A DNA stretch of 64,000 nt from Paludibacter sp. (lineage in GTDB: Bacteria; Bacteroidota; Bacteroidia; Bacteroidales; Paludibacteraceae), in the NCBI GenBank assembly GCA_027450045.1, contig DAIDKM010000002.1:34791-98790 (forward strand). Reading direction: 5' to 3'. Below, piece after piece: positions 51,408 to 60,054 of the stretch. The notes beneath the pieces were generated by a model. That model saw only the letters and a program-made list of their open reading frames with translations, had not been told where the DNA came from and made no database searches. Both the position numbers and the translations under genes were made by a program. The number at the start of each line of letters is the position of its first letter. Within the stretch, counting starts at the first letter, position 1.

Positions 51408-52740
51408 TCTCAACGACAAGGAAATTCGCGAGTTGTTTCGTCAAAAATTTGACGATTACAACGTAGCTCTTCCTGACAATGATTGGGAGATGCTACAATC
51501 AAAATGGAAGAAAAATCAGAAAAATCGCCGTCGATTTATTTGGTATTGGGTTGCTGCGGCTTCAATGGTTGGCATCTTGCTAAGCGGACTTGGCTATAAG
51601 CTTCTTCAGCCCGCTGAACAACAACTTCCAGCTATAGCGAAAACAACTAGTAAACAAAATAATCAGAAAGCTACTGCAATTTCACCCACACTATCGGTTT
51701 CTGCCGTTTCGCAGAAAAGAGCAACCATTGCGTCGGTTTTGAAACAAAACAAACCATCGAATGAAGAAGCTACAGCGGCAATAAACGCAACCGACTCATT
51801 GCCTTCCGCTCAATCAGAGGAGAAAGCTACAATAGCACTCAACGCCATTAACAACATAGCCCCGACAACGACGAAACCAATTGACACGCTCGCTATTGCT
51901 TCGTCTGCTGACGTTTATGACACTTCGTCTGACGAACAAAATAACGCGAACGCTTCCGTAACCAAACATTATGAAACACTTCCGCAACCAACGTCATTGA
52001 CAGACAACTCGCAAGGTCAAAACAAGAAGCAAACAAAATCACAACCCATTGGTTGGCTTGCTGTACACGTCCAGGGAAATAACGGGTTACCGAATGCTAT
52101 GAATACCAGTAATGCATGGCTACAGCCTTCCACGTTAGATTACCGGTTGTTTACACAGGTAAATCAAAGCACAAGTCCTTCTGCCAACTCATCCACACAA
52201 CTGATTACCTTCATCGACAAGAAAACATACGCATTTCCGATCTCTTGGGGTTTGTCATTCAGCATTCCTATTTCACATCGGTGGGAGATTCAAACAGGCG
52301 GCATGTACACACAGTTGGTCACTACGGGAGAAGTAACCTCAACCACAAGCAGCAGGGCTACAGGTCGTATTGAACAGAACTACGTGGGTATTCCATTAAA
52401 CGTTGCCTATCTTTTTCTTGTACAACCTTCTTTTTCTATTTATGGAACAGCCGGAGGGTCAGTTGAAAAGGGAGTTTCACTCGTGGAGAAAATATATAGC
52501 TATAATGCGCAAAATGTGGGTACACTTTCAGATCAATACTCGACAACCATTCATGGATTTCAATACTCCCTCGACGGAAATATTGGAGCAAGCTACAGAG
52601 TATACAAATTCATTTTTGGATATATTGAAACCGGAGTAGCCTACTATATCCCTTCCAATCAACCTGAAAGCTATCGGACTGCACATCCATTTGGCATCAC
52701 CGTGAAGGCCGGAATACGATTCACATTCGGCAAAGAGTAG
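51400..52740 (+). CDS. Membrane-anchored protein with C-terminal outer-membrane-type beta-barrel, coupled to ECF sigma factor
   Basis: The ATG at 51400 overlaps the sigma-factor stop by eight bases. The 446-residue chain has a charged cytoplasmic N-terminus (about 1-45, NDKEIRELFRQKFDDY and DNDWEMLQSKWKK), one transmembrane helix (FIWYWVAAASMVGILLSGLGYKLL), a long low-complexity linker rich in Ala, Thr, Ser, Asn and Gln (about 70-250), and a C-terminal region (about 285-446) of amphipathic strands ending FGITVKAGIRFTFGKE that resembles a small outer-membrane barrel. Similar sigma-coupled genes are common in Bacteroidota. Spanning both membranes is inference; a periplasmic beta-domain is the alternative. 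The N-terminus could act as an anti-sigma segment. Confidence 0.8.
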   Translation: MANLNDKEIRELFRQKFDDYNVALPDNDWEMLQSKWKKNQKNRRRFIWYWVAAASMVGILLSGLGYKLLQPAEQQLPAIAKTTSKQNNQKATAISPTLSVSAVSQKRATIASVLKQNKPSNEEATAAINATDSLPSAQSEEKATIALNAINNIAPTTTKPIDTLAIASSADVYDTSSDEQNNANASVTKHYETLPQPTSLTDNSQGQNKKQTKSQPIGWLAVHVQGNNGLPNAMNTSNAWLQPSTLDYRLFTQVNQSTSPSANSSTQLITFIDKKTYAFPISWGLSFSIPISHRWEIQTGGMYTQLVTTGEVTSTTSSRATGRIEQNYVGIPLNVAYLFLVQPSFSIYGTAGGSVEKGVSLVEKIYSYNAQNVGTLSDQYSTTIHGFQYSLDGNIGASYRVYKFIFGYIETGVAYYIPSNQPESYRTAHPFGITVKAGIRFTFGKE

Positions 52741-52754
52741 TCCACTTAAACATT

Positions 52755-52790
52755 AAAAAAGCAGGTCTTTTCGCAAAGACCTGCTTTTTT
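52755..52790 (+). terminator. Terminator of the sigma-factor operon
   Basis: A perfect 16-bp stem (52755-52770 with 52775-52790) with a TCGC tetraloop and flanking A6 and T6 tracts, 15 bp after the stop codon. Confidence 0.92.
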
Positions 52791-52973
52791 GTTGCTAATA
52801 GGTATTAGTTTTTTAAGGCAAAAAAGATTGTGTAGTTTTAACAGTTGCAAATTTCGGCCTTTTTATGCAGTATACAAAACTTTTTCGTATGCTTTACAAC
52901 ATGTATTGATACAAAAACACAACAATTTTGGCCTGTATTTTAACATTTGGCGATTGCTTAGTATCCTTATCTG

Positions 52974-53005
52974 TTTGCCTACTCCAAGAAAAAGGCGTAA
53001 ATTTG
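52974..53005 (+). promoter_or_regulatory. Promoter of the nfnAB operon
   Basis: TTTG at 52974-52977, 20 bases, then TAAATTTG at 52998-53005. It agrees closely with the phylum consensus, 70 bp before the nfnA ATG. The 285-bp space between the previous terminator and nfnA contains no other recognised feature. Confidence 0.7.
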
Positions 53006-53075
53006 CAAGCAAATAGGCGGTTTCAGCGACAAAAATACATGCTCACATCATAAAACCACAACATTCCATTACATC

Positions 53076-53909
53076 ATGAACAAAATCTTGAAGAAAGCGT
53101 TTTTTTCTTCCAATGTAGTCTATTTTGAAGTCGAAGCGCCCCTCATTGCACGCTCACGCAAAGCCGGGCATTTTGTATTAGTCAAAGTAGGTACCCACGG
53201 AGAACGCATTCCTCTCACCATTGCTGCTTCTGATCCTGTAAAAGGATCCATTTCATTAGTTGTACAAAGGGTTGGCGTATCTTCCACCAAATTATGTGCG
53301 CTAAACGAAGGAGAATATATCACCGATTTAGTAGGACCTTTAGGAAAAGCAACTCATATCGAGCAATTTGGCACGGTAGTTTGTGCCGGAGGAGGCGTAG
53401 GTGTTGCTCCATTGCTGCCTATTGTGGAAGCGATGAAAAAAGCAGGAAACCGCGTGATCACCATTTTGGCAGCACGTTCCAAAGATTTAGTTATTCTTGA
53501 AGAGCAGATGCGCGCCAATTCGGATGAAGTCATTGTGATGACAGACGATGGCACCTATGGCAAAAAAGGAATCGTAACGGCCGGTATTGAAGAAGTGCTC
53601 TTACGCGAGCATGTTGACATGTGTGTTACCGTTGGTCCTGCTGTCATGATGAAATACGTGGCATTGCTTACCAAGAAATACAACGTACCCACGATGGCTT
53701 CGCTCAACACCATCATGGTGGACGGCACAGGTATGTGCGGAGCCTGTCGTGTCACGGTAGGCGGTAAAACTAAATTTGTTTGCATTGACGGTCCTGAATT
53801 CGATGCTCATCAAGTTGATTTTGATGAAATGCAAATGCGACTCGGCTCTTACAAAGAAATAGAACGAGAAGCCATGGAACATTACTTAGAAGAAACCGGC
53901 TCCAACTAA
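53076..53909 (+). CDS. nfnA: NAD-dependent ferredoxin:NADP+ oxidoreductase subunit alpha (sulfide dehydrogenase-like)
   Basis: A 277-residue FNR-like flavoprotein. The N-terminal FAD domain includes GERIPLTIAASD and GEYITDLVGPLGK; the NAD-binding region has VCAGGGVGVAPLLPIVEAM; and the C-terminal [2Fe-2S] site is GMCGACRVTVGG with another Cys in KFVCIDGPEFD. This is the alpha subunit type that pairs with the GltD-like protein encoded 38 bp downstream. Together NfnAB couples ferredoxin and NADH oxidation to NADP+ reduction by flavin-based electron bifurcation. Homologues have also been named sulfide dehydrogenase (SudB); the physiological direction here cannot be read from the sequence. Confidence 0.9.
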   Translation: MNKILKKAFFSSNVVYFEVEAPLIARSRKAGHFVLVKVGTHGERIPLTIAASDPVKGSISLVVQRVGVSSTKLCALNEGEYITDLVGPLGKATHIEQFGTVVCAGGGVGVAPLLPIVEAMKKAGNRVITILAARSKDLVILEEQMRANSDEVIVMTDDGTYGKKGIVTAGIEEVLLREHVDMCVTVGPAVMMKYVALLTKKYNVPTMASLNTIMVDGTGMCGACRVTVGGKTKFVCIDGPEFDAHQVDFDEMQMRLGSYKEIEREAMEHYLEETGSN

Positions 53910-53947
53910 CCATTTCCACACAACCATTTGATCATTCACATTCCATC

Positions 53948-55414
53948 ATGACTGAAAATAGAGCAACCACACGTAACATCCCTTGGCGCGAACAATTGCG
54001 AAAGTCGATCACCAACAAAGAGCGCACCGCTATATCTCGTGTTCACATGCACGAACTTGACGCCAATTACCGCAATCACAACAATGAAGAAGTAAACATG
54101 GGGCTAACGCTTGAAGAAGCGCTTACCGAAGCGAAACGATGCTTAGACTGCCCCAATCCAACTTGTATGTCAGGGTGTCCGGTAAGCATTGATATTCCGG
54201 GCTTCGTCAAAAACATTGAACGGAACGAAATTTTAGAAGCTGCCAGCATATTAAAACAAACCAGCGCTTTGCCGGCAGTTTGCGGGCGAGTTTGCCCGCA
54301 AGAAAAGCAATGCGAAGCAGCCTGTATTTACACACAAAAATTAGGTAAAGAAGCAGTCGCTATCGGATATCTGGAACGTTTTGCGGCTGACTTTGAACGC
54401 GAAAGCGGACAAGCTTCTATTCCTGCTTGCGCTCCTAACAATGGTATCAAAATTGCTGTAGTCGGCTCCGGCCCTGCAGGGTTGTCTTTTGCCGGTGACA
54501 TGGCAAAAAGAGGCTACCAAGTGACTGTTTTCGAAGCTTTGCATGAGATTGGCGGTGTATTGAAATACGGCATTCCCGAGTTTAGATTGCCAAATGATGT
54601 AATTGACGTCGAAATAGAGAATATCAAGAAAATGGGCGTTGAGATCATCACTAACTGTATTGTTGGAAAAACTATCACCTACGAAGAGCTGAAGCAAGAA
54701 GGCTATAAAGGACTTTTTGTAGCAAGCGGAGCCGGATTGCCACGTTTTATGAATATTTCGGGCGAAAATTTAATTGGGGTTATGTCATCCAATGAATATT
54801 TGACGCGCATCAACTTGATGGGAGCTTCACGCGATGGAGATACGCCGGTTCTTTCAGGTAAAAATGTTGCCATCATTGGAGGTGGTAATACAGCTATGGA
54901 TGCTGTTCGTACAGCAAAACGGCTGGGCGCAAATCGTGCCATGATTGTATATCGCCGTTCTGAACACGAGATGCCGGCTCGTATTGAAGAAATTAAACAT
55001 GCTAAAGAAGAAGGCATTGAGTTTCTAACACTTCATAATCCTATTGAATATCTTGGTGACGAACGTGGGCATGTCACAACCATGCGGCTGCAGAAAATGG
55101 AGTTGGGTGAACCTGATGAATCGGGACGTCGTAGCCCTGTTGAAATTCCGGGAGCCATCGACAATATTGAGGTCGATACGGTCATTGTCAGCATTGGAGT
55201 TTCTCCCAATCCGCTTGTGCCTTCATCCATACAAGGACTGAACGTCACAAAATGGGGAACCTTGGTAGTGAATGACGATTTGCAAACCACGATTCCTGCT
55301 ATCTACGCAGGAGGCGATATCGTACGTGGAGGAGCTACTGTTATTCTGGCCATGGGCGACGGACGGAAAGCAGCCGCTGCCATGGATGAGTACCTGCATT
55401 CAAGTAATTGTTGA
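53948..55414 (+). CDS. nfnB: NAD-dependent ferredoxin:NADP+ oxidoreductase subunit beta (GltD-like)
   Basis: A 488-residue flavoprotein similar to the glutamate synthase small subunit. The N-terminal region binds two [4Fe-4S] clusters: CLDCPNPTCMSGCPV and CGRVCPQEKQCEAACI. FAD-binding VVGSGPAGLSFAGDMAKRGY follows, with GGVLKYGIPEFRLPN and NADPH-type AIIGGGNTAMDAVRTAKRLG, then YRRSEHEMPAR and the C-terminal IYAGGDIVRGGATVILAMGDGR. Its place directly after the NfnA-type gene, and the absence of a glutamate synthase large subunit nearby, favour NfnB over GltD. Confidence 0.9.
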   Translation: MTENRATTRNIPWREQLRKSITNKERTAISRVHMHELDANYRNHNNEEVNMGLTLEEALTEAKRCLDCPNPTCMSGCPVSIDIPGFVKNIERNEILEAASILKQTSALPAVCGRVCPQEKQCEAACIYTQKLGKEAVAIGYLERFAADFERESGQASIPACAPNNGIKIAVVGSGPAGLSFAGDMAKRGYQVTVFEALHEIGGVLKYGIPEFRLPNDVIDVEIENIKKMGVEIITNCIVGKTITYEELKQEGYKGLFVASGAGLPRFMNISGENLIGVMSSNEYLTRINLMGASRDGDTPVLSGKNVAIIGGGNTAMDAVRTAKRLGANRAMIVYRRSEHEMPARIEEIKHAKEEGIEFLTLHNPIEYLGDERGHVTTMRLQKMELGEPDESGRRSPVEIPGAIDNIEVDTVIVSIGVSPNPLVPSSIQGLNVTKWGTLVVNDDLQTTIPAIYAGGDIVRGGATVILAMGDGRKAAAAMDEYLHSSNC

Positions 55415-55456
55415 TAACTAATTAACGGTAGGTGTCCCAAAAAACGTTTTTTGCCG

Positions 55457-55464
55457 TAACTTTG
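55457..55464 (+). promoter_or_regulatory. Putative -7 box for trxA
   Basis: TAACTTTG fits TAnnTTTG, 36 bp before the trxA ATG. A perfect 14-bp palindrome (AAAAAACGTTTTTT, 55439-55452) lies immediately upstream. Confidence 0.5.
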
Positions 55465-55500
55465 CATCGTAAAAACAAACATTCTTCAAATTATTAGATT

Positions 55501-55815
55501 ATGGCACACGAAATTACTGATAGCACGTTAGACGAAATATTAGCAAATAATCGCGTAGTAGTGATTGACTTTTGGGCAGAATGGTGTGGTCCTTGCCGCA
55601 TGGTAGCTCCCATCATTGCAGAATTGGCTAAAGCCTATGAAGGCAAAGCTTTCGTGGGTTCCATCAACGTAGATGAAAACACTGACAGTCCTTCCAAATT
55701 CATGATTCGCAACATTCCAACCATCCTCTATTTCAAAGATGGAAAATTAGCCGATAAAGTTGTTGGAGCGCTCCCCAAACAAACCTTTCAGGCAAAATTA
55801 GACGCATTGCTGTAA
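55501..55815 (+). CDS. trxA: Thioredoxin
   Basis: A 104-residue cytoplasmic thioredoxin with the active site WCGPC (C29, C32) inside VVIDFWAEWCGPCRMVAPII, the cis-proline in IRNIPTILYFKDG and the final helix PKQTFQAKLDALL. It reduces protein disulfides using electrons from thioredoxin reductase. It appears monocistronic. A hairpin with ten paired bases (55883-55892 with 55905-55914, one G-T pair) lies about 70-100 bp downstream but lacks a clear T run. Confidence 0.96.
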   Translation: MAHEITDSTLDEILANNRVVVIDFWAEWCGPCRMVAPIIAELAKAYEGKAFVGSINVDENTDSPSKFMIRNIPTILYFKDGKLADKVVGALPKQTFQAKLDALL

Positions 55816-55960
55816 ACCATTATTTCAGCTTTCAACTTTATCAAAAAATCGCTTGTTGATTTAGCAACCGATTATATTTACAACAGCGGACGTTATTTAC
55901 ATAGCGTTCGCTGTTTGCCAATTAAAGAGACATTTCAACTGTCAAAACCATCATTCTTCC

Positions 55961-58090
55961 ATGATTTCAATCCCCAATTATATTGCCCACGAATTACAGC
56001 TTCAGGAGGTACAAGTCAAAAACACGCTTACCTTGTTGAATGAAGGAGCTACCATACCATTTATCAGTCGCTACCGCAAAGAGCGCACCGGATCGTTGGA
56101 CGAAGTGCAAATTGCCGCCATACAAGAACTCAATGATAAACTGAACGAGCTGAACAAACGAAAGACAACCATACTTGCTTCCATTGAGGAACAAGGGAAA
56201 TTGACAGATGCACTTCGGCGGCAGATTGACCAAACGCTTTCTCTCAATGAACTGGAAGATATTTATCTCCCATACAAACCTAAACGACGCACCCGTGCAA
56301 CCATTGCACGCGAAAAAGGATTGGAACCGTTGGCAACGCTGCTTTGGCTGCAAAACAACATCAATCCCGAACAGGCGGCTGTTCCGTTTGTCAAGGAAGA
56401 AGTAGCCTCTTCTGAGGAAGCATTGCAAGGAGCTCGCGACATCATGGCTGAGTGGATCAACGAAAACGAGCAGGCACGGGACAAAGTACGCACTATTTTC
56501 AGCGGCACAGCAACTATTACGTCACGTGTGGTGAAAGGAAAGGAAGAAGCAGGTTCAAATTACAGTCATTATTTTGACGTGGAAGAACCATTTAAACGTT
56601 GTTCCTCTCATCGGCTATTAGCCATGCGCAGGGCAGAAAAAGAAGGGATTCTGCGTGTTTCGCTGCAACCCGACGAAGACCTTTGCACAGAGCATCTCGA
56701 TCGCCTCTTTGTAAAAGGGAAGAATGCCACTTCGCATCAGGTTGAACTTGCCATTGACGATAGTTTTAAGCGACTGCTCAAACCCAGCATAGAAAATGAG
56801 TTGGCAGCCGAAAGCAAAAAGATGGCGGATCGTGAAGCCATTCGTGTCTTTGCCGAAAACCTTCGTCAACTGCTTTTAGCTCCACCGCTTGGACACAAAC
56901 GCGTCTTAGCCATCGACCCGGGATTTCGCACAGGATGCAAGGTGGTTTGTCTCGACGAACAAGGGAACCTGCTCCACCACTCCACCATCTATCCGCATCC
57001 TCCCATCAACAAAGCGACAGAGGCGGCAGCAGCCATCCAACAACTTATAGCAACTTACGGTTGCGAAGCAATCGCCATAGGCAATGGCACAGCCGGACGG
57101 GAAACGGAGCTGTTCATTCAAAACAATCTCAACGACAATATTCCCGTGGTAATGGTAAGCGAAAACGGAGCATCCGTTTATTCTGCATCGGCCATTGCGC
57201 GCGAAGAGTTTCCTGAACAAGACGTCACCGTGCGAGGTGCAATCTCAATCGGACGCAGGCTTATCGACCCGCTCTCGGAGTTAGTGAAGATTGATCCCAA
57301 GTCGATTGGTGTCGGGCAATATCAGCACGATGTCGATCAATCGGAATTAAAAAAGGCATTGGATCAGACCGTGATCAGTTGCGTCAATTCAGTAGGCGTG
57401 CAGCTCAACTCGGCGAGTCGCTATTTGCTTACCTATGTTTCGGGGTTGGGGCCGCAACTGGCGCAAAACATCGTGGACTACCGCACCAACAATGGCGCTT
57501 TCCGTTCGCGCAAAGAGCTGATGAAAGTGGCTAAGATGGGCGCCAAAACCTTTGAGCAGGCAGCGGGGTTCCTGCGCATTGCCAATGCCGAAAACCCATT
57601 GGACAACACGGCGGTGCACCCTGAAAACTACAGCGTGGTGATGCAAATGGCCAAAGACTTAGGCTGTAGCATGCACGAACTGATCGAAAACAAAGAGCTG
57701 CAAAAGCAGATCAACATCGACCGTTACGTCAGCGAAGCGGTTGGACTCCCTACCCTACACGATATTGTGGATGAGTTGGCACAACCCGGGCGCGATCCAC
57801 GCAAAGAGCTGTCTGTTCCCAGTTTCGACAGCACGATTCAATCCATTAATGACTTAAAAATTGGCATGGTGCTTAATGGCATCGTCACCAACATCACCAA
57901 CTTCGGCGCTTTTGTTGATATTGGCATTCACGAAAACGGACTGGTGCATCTTTCCAATATGGCCAACCGTTTTGTGCGCTCGCCGTCGGAAGTCGTTGCC
58001 ATGCATCAGCAAGTAACCGTGAAGGTTATTGACATTGATCTGGAACGTAAACGCATTCAATTGTCGATGAAGGAGATTCCTTCTCATTGA
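55961..58090 (+). CDS. tex: Tex family RNA-binding transcriptional accessory protein
   Basis: A 709-residue protein of the Tex family, normal length about 710-780. Domains in order: helical N-terminal region with the invariant TIPFISRYRKERTGSLDEVQI (about 30-50), YLPYKPKRRTRATIAREKGLEPLA, a YqgF/RNase H-like domain with AIDPGFRTGCKVVCLDEQG (about 318-440), helix-hairpin-helix elements near 490-560 (GLGPQLAQNIVDYRTNNGAF, AKTFEQAAGFLRI), and a C-terminal S1 RNA-binding domain (about 632-704, GIVTNITNFGAFVDIGIHENGLVHLS). Tex binds nucleic acids and influences transcription and virulence-gene expression in several bacteria; the molecular role is not settled. Confidence 0.96.
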   Translation: MISIPNYIAHELQLQEVQVKNTLTLLNEGATIPFISRYRKERTGSLDEVQIAAIQELNDKLNELNKRKTTILASIEEQGKLTDALRRQIDQTLSLNELEDIYLPYKPKRRTRATIAREKGLEPLATLLWLQNNINPEQAAVPFVKEEVASSEEALQGARDIMAEWINENEQARDKVRTIFSGTATITSRVVKGKEEAGSNYSHYFDVEEPFKRCSSHRLLAMRRAEKEGILRVSLQPDEDLCTEHLDRLFVKGKNATSHQVELAIDDSFKRLLKPSIENELAAESKKMADREAIRVFAENLRQLLLAPPLGHKRVLAIDPGFRTGCKVVCLDEQGNLLHHSTIYPHPPINKATEAAAAIQQLIATYGCEAIAIGNGTAGRETELFIQNNLNDNIPVVMVSENGASVYSASAIAREEFPEQDVTVRGAISIGRRLIDPLSELVKIDPKSIGVGQYQHDVDQSELKKALDQTVISCVNSVGVQLNSASRYLLTYVSGLGPQLAQNIVDYRTNNGAFRSRKELMKVAKMGAKTFEQAAGFLRIANAENPLDNTAVHPENYSVVMQMAKDLGCSMHELIENKELQKQINIDRYVSEAVGLPTLHDIVDELAQPGRDPRKELSVPSFDSTIQSINDLKIGMVLNGIVTNITNFGAFVDIGIHENGLVHLSNMANRFVRSPSEVVAMHQQVTVKVIDIDLERKRIQLSMKEIPSH

Positions 58091-58151
58091 AAAAACAGCC
58101 TATCGAAGCGTTTTTATCAGAAAAAAATGACCAATAAGCCATAGTTTAGCT

Positions 58152-58159
58152 TATCTTTG
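58152..58159 (+). promoter_or_regulatory. Putative -7 box for the small barrel gene
   Basis: TATCTTTG fits TAnnTTTG and lies about 78 bp before the ATG at 58238; it overlaps an earlier in-frame start codon, which argues against that start. Confidence 0.45.
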
Positions 58160-58237
58160 CAAAATAAAACAACAGAGAACAGCTACGTACTCTACCAATC
58201 CTTAATCGATTCATCCACTTCCATAAACATTGACAAT

Positions 58238-58675
58238 ATGAAAAAATTCATGATGGCAGCCGTTATGGCTTTGTGCGTGGCAAGCTTTGCCCGTGGACAA
58301 GAAAATGCGTTAGGACTTCGTTTTACAGGAGGAACAGAAGTGTCGTATCAACGCACACTATCCGAGTTTAACCGTTTAGAATTTGATTTGGGCTGGGCTT
58401 GGAATACATCGGCATTATCGGGTTTCTATCAGTGGGATTACCACATTACCAACGGATTGAAATGGTATATCGGCCCGGGAGCAAGTCTCGGTTTCTACAG
58501 CAAAAACAGCGTTAGCGGTACAAGCATTGGCGTTGGTGGCGTCATCGGACTAGAATACAACTTCGATATTCCAATTCAAGTATCGTTAGACTGGCGGCCT
58601 ATCATTAACTTTGGCACGTACGACAGCCAATTCGGCTCTACCAACGTTGGGTTAGGCATTCGCTACCGCTTCTAA
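58238..58675 (+). CDS. Small exported beta-barrel-like protein
   Basis: From the ATG at 58238 the product has 145 residues with a signal peptide ending at FARGQ (MKKFMMAAVMALCVASFARGQ). The mature part is short amphipathic strands (LGLRFTGGTEVSYQRTL, RLEFDLGWAWNTSA, YHITNGLKWYIGPGASLGFY, TNVGLGIRYRF), resembling a small outer-membrane barrel ending in Phe. Similar small barrel-like proteins are common in Bacteroidales and have no assigned function. It is monocistronic, with a terminator 60 bp downstream. Confidence 0.8.
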   Translation: MKKFMMAAVMALCVASFARGQENALGLRFTGGTEVSYQRTLSEFNRLEFDLGWAWNTSALSGFYQWDYHITNGLKWYIGPGASLGFYSKNSVSGTSIGVGGVIGLEYNFDIPIQVSLDWRPIINFGTYDSQFGSTNVGLGIRYRF

Positions 58676-58735
58676 TCTTTCTTTATCTCACTGCTCTGAA
58701 TATGCCTTGACAACATTAGCCATATTTATATACGT

Positions 58736-58766
58736 AAAAAGCCTTCATCACAAGTGAAGGCTTTTT
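58736..58766 (+). terminator. Terminator after the small barrel gene
   Basis: AAAAAGCCTTCA (58736-58747) and TGAAGGCTTTTT (58755-58766) form a perfect 12-bp stem with a 7-nt loop. Confidence 0.9.
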
Positions 58767-58826
58767 GTTATTAATCCTGCCCGAATGGCCGATTTTCCCG
58801 AGCGATAGCTATACCCTATATGCGCC

Positions 58827-58895
58827 GGTAAGCGCAGACACCCTGCGTCGGTAATCACTGACACCTTGTGATGGTAAGCGAAAGCACTCTGCACT
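58827..58895. repeat. Three 23-bp tandem repeats with hairpin potential
   Basis: Units begin at 58827, 58850 and 58873, each starting GGTAA; the first two share GACACC in the middle. In unit 1 CGCAG pairs with CTGCG around ACACC. Unit 2 keeps the same loop and most of the stem with changed bases: C-G, A-T, C-G, one mismatch, G-T, plus two outer A-T pairs. Unit 3 no longer folds well. A weaker fourth unit may precede them at 58804-58826. Confidence 0.65.
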
Positions 58896-59190
58896 TAATT
58901 TCACGATAAGAGGTTTATCAAAAGCAGCTGTTCATGACATTTTAGCAAGGCCATCAGTATAATACACAGCACAACACACGTTGCATTGAAGCCCGGTTAC
59001 CGTCGAAAACAGGCAATACAGATAATAGTTGCAAATTGATAAAATGTATTTTACACAGCAAACAATATCGATTTCAGGCAGGGTCTTTGAAAAGGATACT
59101 GCCTGATTTTTTTAATAAAAGATGGAATTAGCCTCAACAAAAACAAAAAGAACATATAACGTATTTACCAAAGAACCCAAACTCCTGACA
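58896..59190. other. Intergenic stretch, nothing recognised
   Basis: About 295 bp between the repeat array and the cutC promoter box. No gene, tRNA or terminator was recognised. Confidence 0.5.
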
Positions 59191-59197
59191 ATTTTAC

Positions 59198-59205
59198 TAT
59201 ATTTG
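59198..59205 (+). promoter_or_regulatory. Putative -7 box for cutC
   Basis: TATATTTG fits TAnnTTTG and lies 23 bp before the cutC ATG; no -33 element is obvious. Confidence 0.45.
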
Positions 59206-59228
59206 TCCGAAATAAACAGCTAAGCAAC

Positions 59229-59972
59229 ATGTCGTCCATTCTTATCGAGGTAGCTGCATTTACTCCATCTTCTGCATTATCAGCCGCTCTGGGCGGAGCT
59301 GACCGCATTGAACTATGTTCCGGCTATGCCGAAGGCGGACTTTCGCCTTCCATTGGCAGCGTTGCTTATGTACGGGAACATCTCAACATTCCCATTCACG
59401 TGATGGTGCGTCCCCGTGTCGGCGATTTTGTCTATCACCACGATGAGTTGCAGGCAATGGAGAAGGAGATTCTGTTTTACAGGCAATCAGGCGTCAACGG
59501 TGTTGTGCTGGGAATACTTACGGAACAAGGAGAAATCAACATCGAAGCCGTCAAGCGATTGGTTAATGCGGCTCGCCCCATGTCGGTCACCTTTCATCGG
59601 GCATTCGATCAATGCGTTGATCCATTGCGGGCATTGGATCATTTAATCGGTTGCGGAGTAGATCGCGTTCTCACATCGGGGGGTAAATCATCCGTTCCCG
59701 AAGGATTGGATATGCTCAGACAACTGATTGCACATGCCGGAAACGCGATTACCATTCTTCCAGGCGGTGGCATTTCAGCCGGCAATGTACATCAAATTAT
59801 CACACAACTTGGGGTAAAAGAGATTCATCTTTCGGGAAAAACATGGGTGCAGAGTCCGATGAGCCATTCGGCTTCCACCGTTTCCCTCTGTTCATCCGGC
59901 GAAGTGTACGATTTTCAATGGTACGAGTGCGATGCAGCCAGCATTAAAGCCGTGAAAGATATTTGTCAATAA
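59229..59972 (+). CDS. cutC: Copper homeostasis protein CutC
   Basis: A 247-residue TIM-barrel protein with the CutC blocks GGADRIELCSGYAEGGLSPSIG, PIHVMVRPRVGDFVYHHDEL, GVVLGILTEQGEINIEAVKRLV, VTFHRAFDQCVDPLRALDHLI, GVDRVLTSGGKSS and ILPGGGISAGNV. CutC was named for copper tolerance in E. coli, although its direct role in copper handling is disputed and the barrel looks enzymatic. Length is normal. It is followed by a DUF748 gene after 82 bp on the same strand. Confidence 0.95.
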   Translation: MSSILIEVAAFTPSSALSAALGGADRIELCSGYAEGGLSPSIGSVAYVREHLNIPIHVMVRPRVGDFVYHHDELQAMEKEILFYRQSGVNGVVLGILTEQGEINIEAVKRLVNAARPMSVTFHRAFDQCVDPLRALDHLIGCGVDRVLTSGGKSSVPEGLDMLRQLIAHAGNAITILPGGGISAGNVHQIITQLGVKEIHLSGKTWVQSPMSHSASTVSLCSSGEVYDFQWYECDAASIKAVKDICQ

Positions 59973-60054
59973 ACGATCCATCAATATGCAAAGGCTATTT
60001 GATTTTCTAACATTGCAACGTGTTCTTGCGCTCATTTAATAAATACATGAAATT

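Noticed and set aside
52789..53016. A 75-codon frame before nfnA
   Set aside because: It begins inside the preceding terminator and overlaps the nfnA promoter; the translation is Phe/Lys/Leu-rich low-quality sequence.
53948..55414. Glutamate synthase small subunit (GltD)
   Set aside because: The protein resembles GltD, but the adjacent NfnA-type FNR-like gene and the lack of a large subunit make NfnB the better call.
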